A DNA stretch of 64,000 nt from Streptomyces spectabilis (lineage in GTDB: Bacteria; Actinomycetota; Actinomycetes; Streptomycetales; Streptomycetaceae): assembly GCF_008704795.1 (NCBI RefSeq), contig NZ_CP023690.1, positions 1,932,501 to 1,996,500 on the forward strand, in the 5' to 3' direction. Position 1 is the stretch's first letter, and each line of letters starts with the position of its first letter. A program made the translations under genes and the position numbers. The notes under the pieces were generated by a model. That model was not told where the DNA came from. It did no database searches and saw nothing but the letters and a program-made list of their open reading frames with translations. Shown here one piece after another: positions 1-8,908 of this stretch.

Positions 1-230
1 TACTCACCCTCTCGGGCTTTCCTCCGGGCGCTTCCCTTCGGTATTTCGTGTTTCCGACTCTATCAGACTCTTTCCGGCTTCCCGGTCCGTTCCGACTTCC
101 TCGGTGCTTTCCGGCCTTTCGGCCTTCCGGCGGTTCCGACTCTATCAAGTCTTTTCCGTCTTGCTGACCACGATCATTCGCAGACATACGGAACCAGACC
201 CCGCGTTAGGATCTGACTTGAAAGATGCTG
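1..230 (-). promoter_or_regulatory. rRNA operon promoter and 16S leader region, reading leftward out of the window
   Basis: Read on the minus strand, this stretch ends (positions about 40 to 1) with a purine-rich run I recognise from the leader upstream of Streptomyces 16S rRNA genes (AAGCGCCCGGAGGAAAGCCC, then GAGAGGGTGAGT). Upstream of it, the 14-mer TGATAGAGTCGGAA occurs twice on the minus strand (65-52 and 147-134). Each copy holds a TAGAGT -10 box (62-57 and 144-139), as expected for tandem rrn promoters; their -35 boxes are poor. A third possible start lies near GATCCTAACG (about 213-204). The 16S gene itself is outside the window. Confidence 0.75.
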
Positions 231-450
231 CCGAGCCTGGACGCTGACCGCGTCGCTTGGCTCCGGGCAGGAACCCGACTCTACATGCGGGTCCCGGGCG
301 GCGCAAATCGTTTGTGCAGCGCTCCTACGTCCGCCAACCAGGACCTTCGTGCGGAACCGGGACTTCCTATGACTTACCCTTCTGAACAGTGCGTCGTCCA
401 GGACAGGTAGTGGCGGCGGTTACCCATCTCCACCCCCTGGGAGGCTTGCC
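231..450. other. spacer between rrn promoters and crr, no supported gene
   Basis: The only open frame here (225-410, 61 codons) has no good ribosome site and no recognisable product, so I do not call it. A strong Shine-Dalgarno, GGGAGG, sits 6 bases before the crr ATG. Just upstream (about 407-425) is a weak inverted repeat, GGTA-N11-TACC. I looked for a DasR (dre) site, expected at PTS genes in this genus, and saw no convincing TGGTCTAGACCA-like sequence. Confidence 0.4.
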
Positions 451-900
451 ATGACCAGCGTTTCATCCCCGCTCGCCGGACGCGCCATCGGACTCGCTGC
501 GGTACCGGACCCCGTCTTCTCGGGCGCCATGGTCGGACCCGGCACGGCCATCGACCCCGTGCGCGAGGCGTCCGAGGCCGTGGCCCCCGTCGACGGCATC
601 ATCGTCTCGCTCCACCCCCACGCCTTCGTCGTCGTCGACGACCAGGGCCACGGTGTGCTGACGCACCTCGGCATCGACACCGTTCAGCTCAACGGCGAGG
701 GTTTTGAACTTCTTGTCAATAAGGGTGACACCGTACAGCGCGGCCAGGCCGTCGTGCGCTGGAACCCCGCGGCGGTCGAGGCCGCCGGCAAGTCTCCGGT
801 GTGCCCCGTCGTGGCGCTCGAGGCGACGGCCGAGTCCCTGGCCGACGTCGTCGAGGACGGCGACGTGAAGTCCGGCGACGCTCTCTTCAGCTGGAAGTGA
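451..900 (+). CDS. crr: PTS glucose-type EIIA component (Crr)
   Basis: Cytosolic phosphocarrier of the sugar phosphotransferase system. It takes phosphate from HPr and passes it to EIIB domains. The 149-residue protein has the EIIA-Glc fold signature. His57 (in HPHAF) and His72 (in THLGIDTVQLNG) are spaced 15 apart, as are His75 and His90 of E. coli Crr; His72 would be the phosphorylated residue. The late G-D-T-V-Q-R-G-Q segment is also typical. ATG is chosen because GGGAGG lies 6 bases upstream. It is followed after 80 bp by ptsI in the same direction, the usual Streptomyces crr-ptsI pair for general PTS phosphate flow, including N-acetylglucosamine uptake. Confidence 0.95.
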   Translation: MTSVSSPLAGRAIGLAAVPDPVFSGAMVGPGTAIDPVREASEAVAPVDGIIVSLHPHAFVVVDDQGHGVLTHLGIDTVQLNGEGFELLVNKGDTVQRGQAVVRWNPAAVEAAGKSPVCPVVALEATAESLADVVEDGDVKSGDALFSWK

Positions 901-980
901 CGTCGGCGCCGTCGGTGTGCGACGGCAGGCAGTACAACCACCGCGGCGGCTGGGCCCGCCGCACTATCGGAGACGGTGAG

Positions 981-2651
981 ATGGAGACAACGCTGCGAGG
1001 CGTCGGCGTAAGCCACGGGGTGGCCATCGGCGAGGTACGGCACATGGGGACGGCGGTGCTTGAACCGCCCGCCAAGCAGATCCCGGCGGACGAGGCGGAG
1101 CGCGAACAGGGGCGCGCCCGTCAGGCCGTCGAGGCCGTCGCGGCCGACCTGATGGCACGCGGCAACCTGGCCGGCGGTGAGGCTCAGGCCGTGCTCGAGG
1201 CCCAGGCGATGATCGCGCAGGACCCCGAGCTGATGGCCGACGTGGACCGGCGCATCGCGGTGGGCAGCTCGGCGGAGCGTGCCGTCTACGACGCCTTCTC
1301 CCACTACCGCGAGCTGCTCGCGGGCGCGGGCGAGTACATGGCGGGTCGCGTCGCCGACCTCGACGACGTGCGGAACCGTATCGTCGCCCGGCTTCTCGGC
1401 GTTCCGATGCCGGGCGTCCCGGACAGCGACGAGCCGTACGTCCTCATTGCCCGTGACCTCGCCCCGGCGGACACCGCGCTGCTCGATCCGGCGCTCGTCC
1501 TCGGCTTCGTGACCGAAGAGGGCGGCCCGACCAGCCACAGCGCGATCCTGGCGCGGGCGCTCGGCGTCCCCGCCGTCGTGGCCCTGCCCGGCGCCGGTGA
1601 GCTGGCCGAGGGCACGGTCGTGGCCGTGGACGGCAGCACCGGTGAGATCTTCGTGGACCCGAGCGCGGAGAAGCGCGCCGAGCTGGAGGCCGCGGCCGCC
1701 GCTCGCAAGGCCGCGCTCGCCGCGTCGACCGGTCCGGGCGCGACCTCCGACGGGCACAAGGTGCCGCTGCTCGCGAACGTCGGCGGTCCCGCCGACGTTC
1801 CCGCCGCGGTCGAGGCGGGCGCCGAAGGCGTCGGCCTGTTCCGTACGGAGTTCCTCTTCCTCGACGACAGCGCCAAGGCGCCGAGCGAGGAGAAGCAGGT
1901 CGAGGCGTACCGCCAGGTGCTCGAGGCCTTCCCCGAGGGGCGCGTCGTCGTGCGTGTCCTGGACGCGGGTGCCGACAAGCCGCTGGACTTCCTCACGCCG
2001 ACCGACGAGCCGAACCCGGCTCTGGGTGTGCGTGGGCTGCGGTCGCTGCTCGACCACCCCGAGGTGCTGCGGACGCAGCTGACCGCGCTGGCCAAGGCCG
2101 CCGAGGGGCTGCCCGTCTACCTCGAGGTCATGGCGCCGATGGTCGCGGACCGCGCCGACGCCAAGGCGTTCGCCGACGCCTGCCGCGAGGCCGGGCTGCA
2201 GGCGAAGTTCGGCGCGATGGTGGAGATCCCCTCTGCCGCGCTGCGGGCGCGCTCGATCCTCCAGGAGGTCGAGTTCCTGTCCCTGGGCACCAACGACCTG
2301 GCGCAGTACACCTTCGCCGCCGACCGTCAGGTCGGTGCGGTGTCCCGGCTCCAGGACCCGTGGCAGCCCGCGCTGCTCGACCTGGTCGCGCTGTCCGCCG
2401 AGGCGGCGAAGGCCGAGGGCAAGAGCTGTGGCGTCTGTGGTGAGGCCGCGTCGGATCCGCTGCTTGCCTGTGTCCTGACGGGTCTGGGTGTCACCTCCTT
2501 GTCCATGGGTGCCGCGTCGATTCCGTACGTGCGCACGACGCTCGGCAAGTACACGCTGGCCCAGTGCGAGCGTGCCGCGGCCGCCGCTCGGGCCGCGGAC
2601 AGCGCCGAGGAGGCGCGCAAGGCCGCGCAGGCCGTGCTCTCCGGCGAGTAG
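981..2651 (+). CDS. ptsI: PTS enzyme I, phosphoenolpyruvate-protein phosphotransferase
   Basis: First enzyme of the PTS: it autophosphorylates with PEP and transfers phosphate to HPr. The 556-residue protein matches the family length. The N-terminal HPr-binding/phosphohistidine part carries GGPTSHSAILARALG with catalytic His186. The C-terminal PEP-binding barrel shows GVGLFRTEFLF, VRVLDAGADKPL, GAMVEIPSAA, EFLSLGTNDLAQYTFAADR and the cysteine region CGVCGEAASD. The frame is open upstream to 801, but METTLRGVGVSHG is the normal N-terminus and GGAGACGGTGAG precedes this ATG. It is transcribed with crr and ends just before a strong terminator. Confidence 0.96.
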   Translation: METTLRGVGVSHGVAIGEVRHMGTAVLEPPAKQIPADEAEREQGRARQAVEAVAADLMARGNLAGGEAQAVLEAQAMIAQDPELMADVDRRIAVGSSAERAVYDAFSHYRELLAGAGEYMAGRVADLDDVRNRIVARLLGVPMPGVPDSDEPYVLIARDLAPADTALLDPALVLGFVTEEGGPTSHSAILARALGVPAVVALPGAGELAEGTVVAVDGSTGEIFVDPSAEKRAELEAAAAARKAALAASTGPGATSDGHKVPLLANVGGPADVPAAVEAGAEGVGLFRTEFLFLDDSAKAPSEEKQVEAYRQVLEAFPEGRVVVRVLDAGADKPLDFLTPTDEPNPALGVRGLRSLLDHPEVLRTQLTALAKAAEGLPVYLEVMAPMVADRADAKAFADACREAGLQAKFGAMVEIPSAALRARSILQEVEFLSLGTNDLAQYTFAADRQVGAVSRLQDPWQPALLDLVALSAEAAKAEGKSCGVCGEAASDPLLACVLTGLGVTSLSMGAASIPYVRTTLGKYTLAQCERAAAAARAADSAEEARKAAQAVLSGE

Positions 2652-2705
2652 GAGAGTGCGAACGGGTCTGGCTGATCAGCGGGCCCGGCGCAGAACGGCT
2701 GCTTC

Positions 2706-2739
2706 GAGGGGCGCTCCACCGCAAGGTGGGGCGCCCCTC
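2706..2739. terminator. bidirectional hairpin terminator after ptsI
   Basis: Two 15-base arms (2706-2720 and 2725-2739) pair with one mismatch (a possible G-U) around a GCAA tetraloop. It lies between the convergent ends of ptsI (2651) and the next minus-strand gene (stop at 2746), so it can serve both. Confidence 0.85.
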
Positions 2740-2745
2740 GGGCGT

Positions 2746-3636
2746 TCAGTGGTGGTGTCCTCCCCCTGGCTCGTCGTCGCCCAGGTCGGGTGCCGCGCTG
2801 TAGTCGACGCCCGACTCCGGGGCGATCAGGTCGCCGGAGAGCGCGTCGGTGCAGTAGGCGTCGAAGACCTCGGCCGCGGTGAGCGGGTGCAGGCGCTCGC
2901 CCTCCAGACGCCAGCCCTGGACGCGGTCGCCGGTCTTTCCGCCGGTGCGCATGACGAGGCCGCCCGAGCTGCGGGTGGCGATGCCGACCGCGAGGACCGT
3001 GGTGAACTCCAGGGCTTCGGCCTCGTCCAGGCGGGCGTTTCCGTCGTCGTCATGTCCGGTGTGGAGGGCGGCGAGGAGTGTCTGGCCGTCGCACGGGACG
3101 CTGCACACCAGGTGGCGCGGGCCCGGTCCCGCTGTGTCCAGTACGCGCATGAGCAGGTCGGAGGCGCGGGCGAAGGCGGACCTGCCGATGTCGACGCCGC
3201 ACTCGGCGCAGGCGCCGATGCCGGCCAGGAGCATCGTCGCGTACTCCCATGTGGTCTGCCGCACCGTCTCGTCGACGAGGTCGGGGACGAGGTCGGTCAG
3301 CGCCTGGCCCTCGTACGGAACGGTGGGGCCCGCTGCCGCCAGTTCGGCGGCGAAGCGGGCACGGCTGGCGGAGGCGTCCGGGGCGAGGCCGGTGTCCGCG
3401 CAGAACTCCTCGTACTCCTCCGGGTCGAAGAGGGCGATGCTCGTGAGCCTGCCTTGGGCGGCCAGGGATTTGAGCAGGCCCTCCACCTCTTGGAGGTAGG
3501 TCACGTGGTCGTCGAAGGTGAAGGTGCGATACCGGCGCATCGCCGCGAAGTCGTCCTCGTCGGCCAGCAGGCCGATGGTCCCGGCGACTTCGCGGCGCAA
3601 GGCGCGACGCATGGTGTGGTGCTGGCTGTGCCCCAT
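2746..3636 (-). CDS. conserved hypothetical protein, function unknown
   Basis: I do not recognise a characterised family. The 296-residue soluble protein begins MGHSQHHTMRRALRREV. It has a CAECGVDIG segment around the middle that could bind metal, and an acidic, glycine/histidine-rich tail ending GGGHHH. No signal peptide or membrane segment is visible. The start at 3636 is preferred over upstream codons because AGGGGGA lies about 6 bases before it. It is convergent with ptsI and shares its terminator. The downstream flank on the same strand is ptsI, so no operon partner suggests a role. Confidence 0.8.
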   Translation of the reverse strand: MGHSQHHTMRRALRREVAGTIGLLADEDDFAAMRRYRTFTFDDHVTYLQEVEGLLKSLAAQGRLTSIALFDPEEYEEFCADTGLAPDASASRARFAAELAAAGPTVPYEGQALTDLVPDLVDETVRQTTWEYATMLLAGIGACAECGVDIGRSAFARASDLLMRVLDTAGPGPRHLVCSVPCDGQTLLAALHTGHDDDGNARLDEAEALEFTTVLAVGIATRSSGGLVMRTGGKTGDRVQGWRLEGERLHPLTAAEVFDAYCTDALSGDLIAPESGVDYSAAPDLGDDEPGGGHHH

Positions 3637-3712
3637 GATTTCCCCCTGCGGTCTGTCGATCAACGCTCACCCAACGTAACGGGTGGCACTGACAACGGCC
3701 GCCGGGCGGGCG

Positions 3713-5695
3713 TCAGGCGCGGTCGCGGGCCAGCTGCTCGTAGAAGCGGAGAAGCTCGATGTTGTCGACGGAGCCGGGGTTGACGGCCTTGTCGAGCGGG
3801 GTGCCCTGCAGGAGGCGTTTGACCGGGACTTCGATGCGCTTGCCGGTGAGGGTGTGCGGGATGGCGGGGACTTCGATGACCTCGTCGGGGACGTGCCGCG
3901 GAGAGAGCTGTTCGCGGATGGTCGCCTTGATGCGGGCGCGCAGGTCGTCGTCGAGCGCGGCGCCGGGGGCGAGGTGGATGAAGAGCGGCATCCAATACCC
4001 GCCGTCGGGCAGTTCGACGCCGATCACGAGGGACTCGCGGATCTCCGGGAGGCGTTCGACGGCTTCGTAGATGTCGGCCGAGCCCATGCGGACGCCCTGG
4101 CGGTTGAGCGTGGAGTCGGAGCGGCCGTGGATGACGACGGAGCCGCGCGCGGTGAGGGTGATCCAGTCTCCGTGGCGCCAGACACCGGGGTAGGTGTCGA
4201 AGTAGCTGTCGTGGTAGCGGCTGCCGTCCGGGTCGTTCCAGAAGTGGATGGGCATCGACGGCATGGGGTTGGTGACGACGAGTTCGCCGACCTCGTCCAC
4301 GAGGGGCTTGCCCTGGGGGTCCCAGGCCTGGAGGTCGGTGCCGAGGCAGGGGGCCTGGAGCTCGCCGATGTGCACGGGCAGCGTGGGCACGGCTCCGGCG
4401 AAGCAGGAGCACACGTCGGTGCCGCCGCTGACGGAGGCGATCCACACGGGCCCCGTCACCTCGGCGAAGGCGTCGTGCAGCCACCGGAAGCCGTCGGGCG
4501 GCAGCGGTGAGCCGGTGGTGGCGACGCACTGCACGCGCGAGAGGTCGAAGTCGCGCGCGGGGTGCACGTCCGCCTTGCGGCAGGCCATGACGTACGCAGC
4601 CGATGTGCCGAAGAGCGTGGCTCCGGTGCGCTCGGCGACGCGCCATTGGGCGCCGGTGTCCGGGTGGCCGGGGCTGCCGTCGTAGAGGACGATCGTCGTG
4701 CCCGTGAGCAGGCCGGAGACGAGGAAGTTCCACATCATCCAGCCGGTCGAGGTGTACCAGAAGAAGCGGTCGTCGGGCCCGAGGTCGCAGTGCAGGCCGA
4801 TCTGCTTGAGGTGCTCAACGAGGATGCCGCCCTGGGACTGGACGATGGCCTTGGGCAGGCCTGTGGTGCCGGACGAGTAGAGCACCCACAGGGGGTGGTC
4901 GAAGGGGACGGGCTCGAAGACGGGGGCCGTGTCCGCCGCGGTGAGCGCGGACCACTCCAGGGTGCCTTCGGGGGCCTCGGTGCCGAGGAGCGGAATGTGA
5001 ACGACCGCGCGCAGGGTGGGCAGTTCGCGGCGCAGCTCGGCGACGGTGTCGCGGCGGTCGTGCTCCTTGCCGCCGTAGCGATAGCCGTCGACCGTGAAGA
5101 GGACCACCGGTTCGACCTGCTGGAAGCGGTCGAGGACGCTGCGGGCGCCGAAGTCGGGCGCGCAGGAGGTCCAGACGGCTCCGACGGCCGCGGTGGCGAG
5201 GAGCGCGACGACGGCCTGCGGGATGTTCGGCAGGTAGCCGCTGACGCGGTCTCCGGGGCGTACGCCGAGGGCGCGCAGCTCGGCGGCCAGGGAGCCCACC
5301 TGGCGGCGCAGCTCGGACCAGGTGACGGGGGTCGGGTCGTGGGTCTCGTCGACGTACAGGAGCGCGGGGGCGTCCGCGCGCGTGGGGTCCTCACTGGCGC
5401 GCAGGGCGTGCTCGGCGTAGTTCAGGGTGGCGCCGGGGAACCACTCGGCGCCGGGCATGGAGCGATCGCCGAGCACGCGCGCGTAGGGAGTGCTGAAGCG
5501 CACGTCGAACCAGTCGGTGACGGCCTTCCAGAAGCTGTCGAGTTCGTCCACGGACCAGCGGTGCAGGGCCGCGTAGCCGCCGGTGGCGGGAGCTCCGTGG
5601 TGTTCGGCCGCCCAGGCCTGGAAGCGCGTGATCTGGGCACCGGCGATCCGCTCCTGGTCCGGCTGCCAGAGCGGCGAGGGGTTCGCAGTGGACAT
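3713..5695 (-). CDS. acetoacetyl-CoA synthetase
   Basis: ANL-superfamily ligase that activates acetoacetate with ATP and CoA. The 660-residue protein begins MSTANPSPLWQPDQERI, has the N-terminal WSVDELDSFWKAV segment of acetoacetate/acetate-CoA ligases, the A3 adenylation motif YSSGTTGLPKAIVQSQGG, the WYTSTGWMMWN segment typical of acetoacetyl-CoA synthetases, and the C-terminal TLTGKRIEVPVKRLL with the catalytic lysine. The length fits the family (about 650-670). An open frame continues far upstream, but it only overlaps the divergent glucosidase gene. ATG at 5695 has AGGAG 7 bases before it. It is monocistronic and divergent from the GH31 gene. Confidence 0.92.
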   Translation of the reverse strand: MSTANPSPLWQPDQERIAGAQITRFQAWAAEHHGAPATGGYAALHRWSVDELDSFWKAVTDWFDVRFSTPYARVLGDRSMPGAEWFPGATLNYAEHALRASEDPTRADAPALLYVDETHDPTPVTWSELRRQVGSLAAELRALGVRPGDRVSGYLPNIPQAVVALLATAAVGAVWTSCAPDFGARSVLDRFQQVEPVVLFTVDGYRYGGKEHDRRDTVAELRRELPTLRAVVHIPLLGTEAPEGTLEWSALTAADTAPVFEPVPFDHPLWVLYSSGTTGLPKAIVQSQGGILVEHLKQIGLHCDLGPDDRFFWYTSTGWMMWNFLVSGLLTGTTIVLYDGSPGHPDTGAQWRVAERTGATLFGTSAAYVMACRKADVHPARDFDLSRVQCVATTGSPLPPDGFRWLHDAFAEVTGPVWIASVSGGTDVCSCFAGAVPTLPVHIGELQAPCLGTDLQAWDPQGKPLVDEVGELVVTNPMPSMPIHFWNDPDGSRYHDSYFDTYPGVWRHGDWITLTARGSVVIHGRSDSTLNRQGVRMGSADIYEAVERLPEIRESLVIGVELPDGGYWMPLFIHLAPGAALDDDLRARIKATIREQLSPRHVPDEVIEVPAIPHTLTGKRIEVPVKRLLQGTPLDKAVNPGSVDNIELLRFYEQLARDRA

Positions 5696-5908
5696 GCGGC
5701 TGCTCCTGGGCTGTACGCGTCGTGGGCGGCTGTCGTGCGCACGGGCTCGGTGTGCGCGTGACACGGCTGACAGGACGATGCCACGTGATCGACTTCCGCA
5801 CCAGGGTCTGCCTCTCCGGGGCGGCTGGGCGACGGCCGACGGGGCCCTTGAGTGAACGGCAGTTGAACGCGGTGCACCCGCTCCTCCTTCGGTGGCAGGG
5901 TGAGCAGC

Positions 5909-8278
5909 ATGAACGGTCGTGACCTGGTGCGTTCGGTGAAGGCGGTCGGCTTGTCCGACCCGGCCCGCAGGGTGCGCGAGGTGCGCTCCGCATGGCGTCG
6001 GCGGCGGGCCGACGCGGCTGGTCTGGCCCCTCGGGGCGCCGAGCGGGCCCGCACGCCGGGTCCTGTGACGGTGGTCGAGCCGGGGCCCGGCGGTGGCGTG
6101 GTGCGGTTCGCCCGGTCCGAGCTGCGGGTGCGGGTGACGGCGGGCGGTGCGGTGTTCTGGGGCTGGGACGGGGCCGAGCCCGGCCCGTCGTACGCGCTGG
6201 TGGGAGGGAGTCCCGAGGCGGACCCCAGGGCGGTTCTCGAGCCCGACAAGGAGGGTGGCTGGCGGGTGGTGTCGGAGCGGGCGACGGTGGTCGTCTCGCG
6301 CCTCGGGGCGGTGGAGCTGCGGACGCCCGGTGGTGTGGTGCTGCGGCGCGATCTGCCGCCGCGCTGGTGGGAGCCGGTGGGCGGGGGGACGGCGCGCTGG
6401 GTGCAGCGGTCGGAGGTGGCGGCGGACGCGCGGTTCTTCGGGCTCGGCGGGAGGGCCGCGGGGCCACGGCTGCGGAATGGCACGTACCGCTTGTGGAACA
6501 CCGATCCGGGCGGTTCGTTCGGGCCGGGTGACGATCCGCTGTACATCACGATGCCGGTGCAGCTGGTGGTCGCCGACGCGGGCACTCACCTTGTGTTCCA
6601 CGACAACAGCTGGGACGGCTCGGTGACGCTGCGCGAGGGCCTGGAGGGGGCCGGTTCCGGTCATGACCGGCTGGGGTCGTGCGAGGTGCGGATGGACGGT
6701 GGGCCGCTGCGGTGCTGGGCGATGGTGGGGACTCCCGCGCGCGTGCTGCACTCCTGGGCGTCGCTGACGGGAGCGCCCGCGGTGCCGCCCGCGTGGGCGC
6801 TCGGCCACCATCACGCGCGCTGGGGCTTCGGCAGCGAGCGTGAGGTGCGGCGGGTCGTGGCGGGCTACCAGGAGCGCGGGCTGCCGCTGGACGCCGTCCA
6901 TCTGGACATCGACCACTTCGACGCGCACCAGGTGTTCACGGTCGACAAGGAGCGCTTCCCGACGCTTCCGCAGCTGGCCGGGGAGCTGCGCCGGGGCGGG
7001 ATCCGCCTGGTGTCGATCGTGGATCCGGCCGTGAAGGCCGCGCCGGGCAACGCCGTGTACGACGGCGGTATGGCGGCGGACGCGTTCGTGCGGGACGCGG
7101 CGGGGCGGGTCGTGCGGGGGCTCGTGTGGCCCGGGGAATCGGTGTTCCCGGACTTCACGGCGGGGCGGGTGCGCAAGTGGTGGGGCGGTCTGTACGACGA
7201 GCGGCTGGCGCAGGGGTTCTCCGGCTTCTGGCACGACATGAACGAGCCGGTGTCGTTCGCGGCCTTCGGGGAGACGACGCTGCCCCGTTCGGCCCGGCAC
7301 GCGCTGGAGGGCCGCGGCGGGGACCACCAGGAGGCCCACAACGTGTACGCCCTGGGCATGGCCCGGGCGGGGTACGAGGCGATGCGCGAACTGCGGCCCT
7401 CGGAGCGGCCGTTCCTGTTCTCGCGCTCCGGCTGGGCGGGGATGCAGCGCTACGGAGGGACATGGTCGGGGGACGTGGCCTCCACCTGGGAGGGGTTGCG
7501 GGCCTCGCTGGCGCTGGTGCTGGGTCTCGGCCTGTGCGGGGTGCCCTATTCGGGGCCTGATGTGGGCGGCTTCGACGGCAGCCCCTCCCCTGAGCTGTTT
7601 CTACGGTGGTTCCAACTCGGCGCCTATCTGCCGCTGTTCCGTACGCACGCGGCGCTGCGGGCGGGGCGCAGGGAGCCCTGGGAGTTCGGTCCCGAGGTCC
7701 TGGAGCACGCGCGCGTGGCGCTTGAGGAACGCCGTCGGCTGCTGCCGTACTTCGTCACGCTGGCGCAGCTGGCACGCCGTACGGGGGCGCCGTATGTGCG
7801 TCCCCTGTGGTGGGCCAGTCCCGAGGACAGGGCCCTACGGGACTGCGAGGACGCGTTCTTGCTCGGGGACGGGCTGCTCGTGGCGCCGGTGCTGTCGGAG
7901 GGGGCCGCGCGGCGGACCGTACAGCTGCCTCCGGGGCGGTGGTACGACACCGTGACCGGGGAGGCGTACGAAGGCCCCTGCAAGGCGGTTCTGGAGGCGC
8001 CGCTGTCCCGTGTCCCGGTGCTCGCGCGGGCCGGTGCGGTGCTGCCCGTGCGGGGCGAGGACGGGCGGCTCGCCCTGGACGTCTGGGCGCCCCCCAAGGG
8101 CCGCACCGGCGGGGGCCTGGTCATAGCCGACCCCGGAGACGGGTGGGACGAGCCGGAGCTCCAGCGCTACGGCGTGCGCTGGAGCGGGGACGAGCTGCTC
8201 GTCGAGCGGGAGGGCGAGAAGGGCGGCGGGTATCCGGTGGAGTACGCGGTGCGGATCCGGGGGCTCTCGGCGCCCTAA
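5909..8278 (+). CDS. GH31 family alpha-glucosidase
   Basis: Retaining alpha-glycosidase of family GH31, probably an alpha-glucosidase or related enzyme hydrolysing oligosaccharide ends. The 789-residue protein has the galactose-mutarotase-like N-terminal region (ARFFGLGGRAAGPRLRNGTYRLWNTD), then a barrel with the nucleophile Asp443 in WHDMNEP and the likely acid/base Asp522 in TWSGDVAS. No signal peptide is visible, so it is probably cytosolic. ATG at 5909 with AGGGTGAG 5 bases upstream is preferred to GTG at 5900. It ends 25 bp from the convergent NUDIX gene. Confidence 0.9.
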   Translation: MNGRDLVRSVKAVGLSDPARRVREVRSAWRRRRADAAGLAPRGAERARTPGPVTVVEPGPGGGVVRFARSELRVRVTAGGAVFWGWDGAEPGPSYALVGGSPEADPRAVLEPDKEGGWRVVSERATVVVSRLGAVELRTPGGVVLRRDLPPRWWEPVGGGTARWVQRSEVAADARFFGLGGRAAGPRLRNGTYRLWNTDPGGSFGPGDDPLYITMPVQLVVADAGTHLVFHDNSWDGSVTLREGLEGAGSGHDRLGSCEVRMDGGPLRCWAMVGTPARVLHSWASLTGAPAVPPAWALGHHHARWGFGSEREVRRVVAGYQERGLPLDAVHLDIDHFDAHQVFTVDKERFPTLPQLAGELRRGGIRLVSIVDPAVKAAPGNAVYDGGMAADAFVRDAAGRVVRGLVWPGESVFPDFTAGRVRKWWGGLYDERLAQGFSGFWHDMNEPVSFAAFGETTLPRSARHALEGRGGDHQEAHNVYALGMARAGYEAMRELRPSERPFLFSRSGWAGMQRYGGTWSGDVASTWEGLRASLALVLGLGLCGVPYSGPDVGGFDGSPSPELFLRWFQLGAYLPLFRTHAALRAGRREPWEFGPEVLEHARVALEERRRLLPYFVTLAQLARRTGAPYVRPLWWASPEDRALRDCEDAFLLGDGLLVAPVLSEGAARRTVQLPPGRWYDTVTGEAYEGPCKAVLEAPLSRVPVLARAGAVLPVRGEDGRLALDVWAPPKGRTGGGLVIADPGDGWDEPELQRYGVRWSGDELLVEREGEKGGGYPVEYAVRIRGLSAP

Positions 8279-8303
8279 GGCCCGCCCTCAGGCGCTCCGC
8301 GGC

Positions 8304-8837
8304 TCAGATGTAGCGCCCTTCGAACCAGGCCCGCACCACCGACGTGTGCAATGGGAAGGCGAGTTCCGCGGGGCGGTACAGCAGCTCCCAGCCTTCGGTC
8401 TCGTCCGTGGGGGTGGACTGGGGCAGGTCGGCCGCGGGGCGCTCCGGGAGCAGCCCGAAGAGGAGCAGGTGGCCGTCGGGGGAGCTGAGGGCCTCCACGA
8501 TGCGCACGTCGCGGCTCGCGGCGCTGATGCCCGTCTCTTCCTTGAGCTCACGGGCGACGGCGTGGCGCCAGTCCTCCCGGTGGTCCACGTAGCCGCCGGG
8601 CAGAGCGGAGCCCCCGCGCGCGGGGGCGATGGAGCGGGTCACGACGACAAGGGAGGTGCCCTTCGTGTCGTACACCGGCTGGAGGGCGATGGCCACGGGC
8701 AGGGGGTTGCGGTAGACCACGGCATCGCATGCGGAGCAGGTGCGGGGCCAGCCGGTGACGTGGTCTCCGTAGCGCGCGCCGCAGCTCGAGCAGTGGGCGT
8801 CCGGCGCGGAGTTGGTGGGGTGCTGGGATGGGGACAC
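8304..8837 (-). CDS. NUDIX hydrolase with N-terminal zinc ribbon
   Basis: Pyrophosphohydrolase of the NUDIX superfamily. About 177 residues: an N-terminal zinc ribbon (CSSC and CSAC pairs near residues 13-38), then the full NUDIX box GGYVDHREDWRHAVARELKE followed by ETGI, which fits GX5EX7REUXEEXGU. The zinc ribbon suggests the NudC/ADP-ribose type, but the substrate cannot be told. The start is uncertain: GTG at 8837 gives a normal N-terminus but lacks a good ribosome site, and the frame is open to 9035, where it would overlap the divergent dipeptidase gene. Confidence 0.85.
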   Translation of the reverse strand: MSPSQHPTNSAPDAHCSSCGARYGDHVTGWPRTCSACDAVVYRNPLPVAIALQPVYDTKGTSLVVVTRSIAPARGGSALPGGYVDHREDWRHAVARELKEETGISAASRDVRIVEALSSPDGHLLLFGLLPERPAADLPQSTPTDETEGWELLYRPAELAFPLHTSVVRAWFEGRYI

Positions 8838-8908
8838 GCGGCGGACTGTAGCCGATCTCCGGGCGTCGGTCTTCCGTGGACTACGGAGATGCTGATAGAC
8901 GCTCGGGC

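Noticed and set aside
225..410. 61-codon open frame before crr
   Set aside because: No ribosome site, no recognisable product, and it starts inside the rrn promoter region; composition does not look coding.
350..450. DasR (dre) operator before crr
   Set aside because: Expected from Streptomyces biology, but no sequence close to TGGTCTAGACCA is present; only a weak GGTA/TACC repeat.
3713..7339. 1208-codon frame extending the acetoacetyl-CoA synthetase upstream
   Set aside because: The extra 548 residues are antisense to the GH31 gene and low-complexity; the ATG at 5695 has a proper ribosome site and the family N-terminus.
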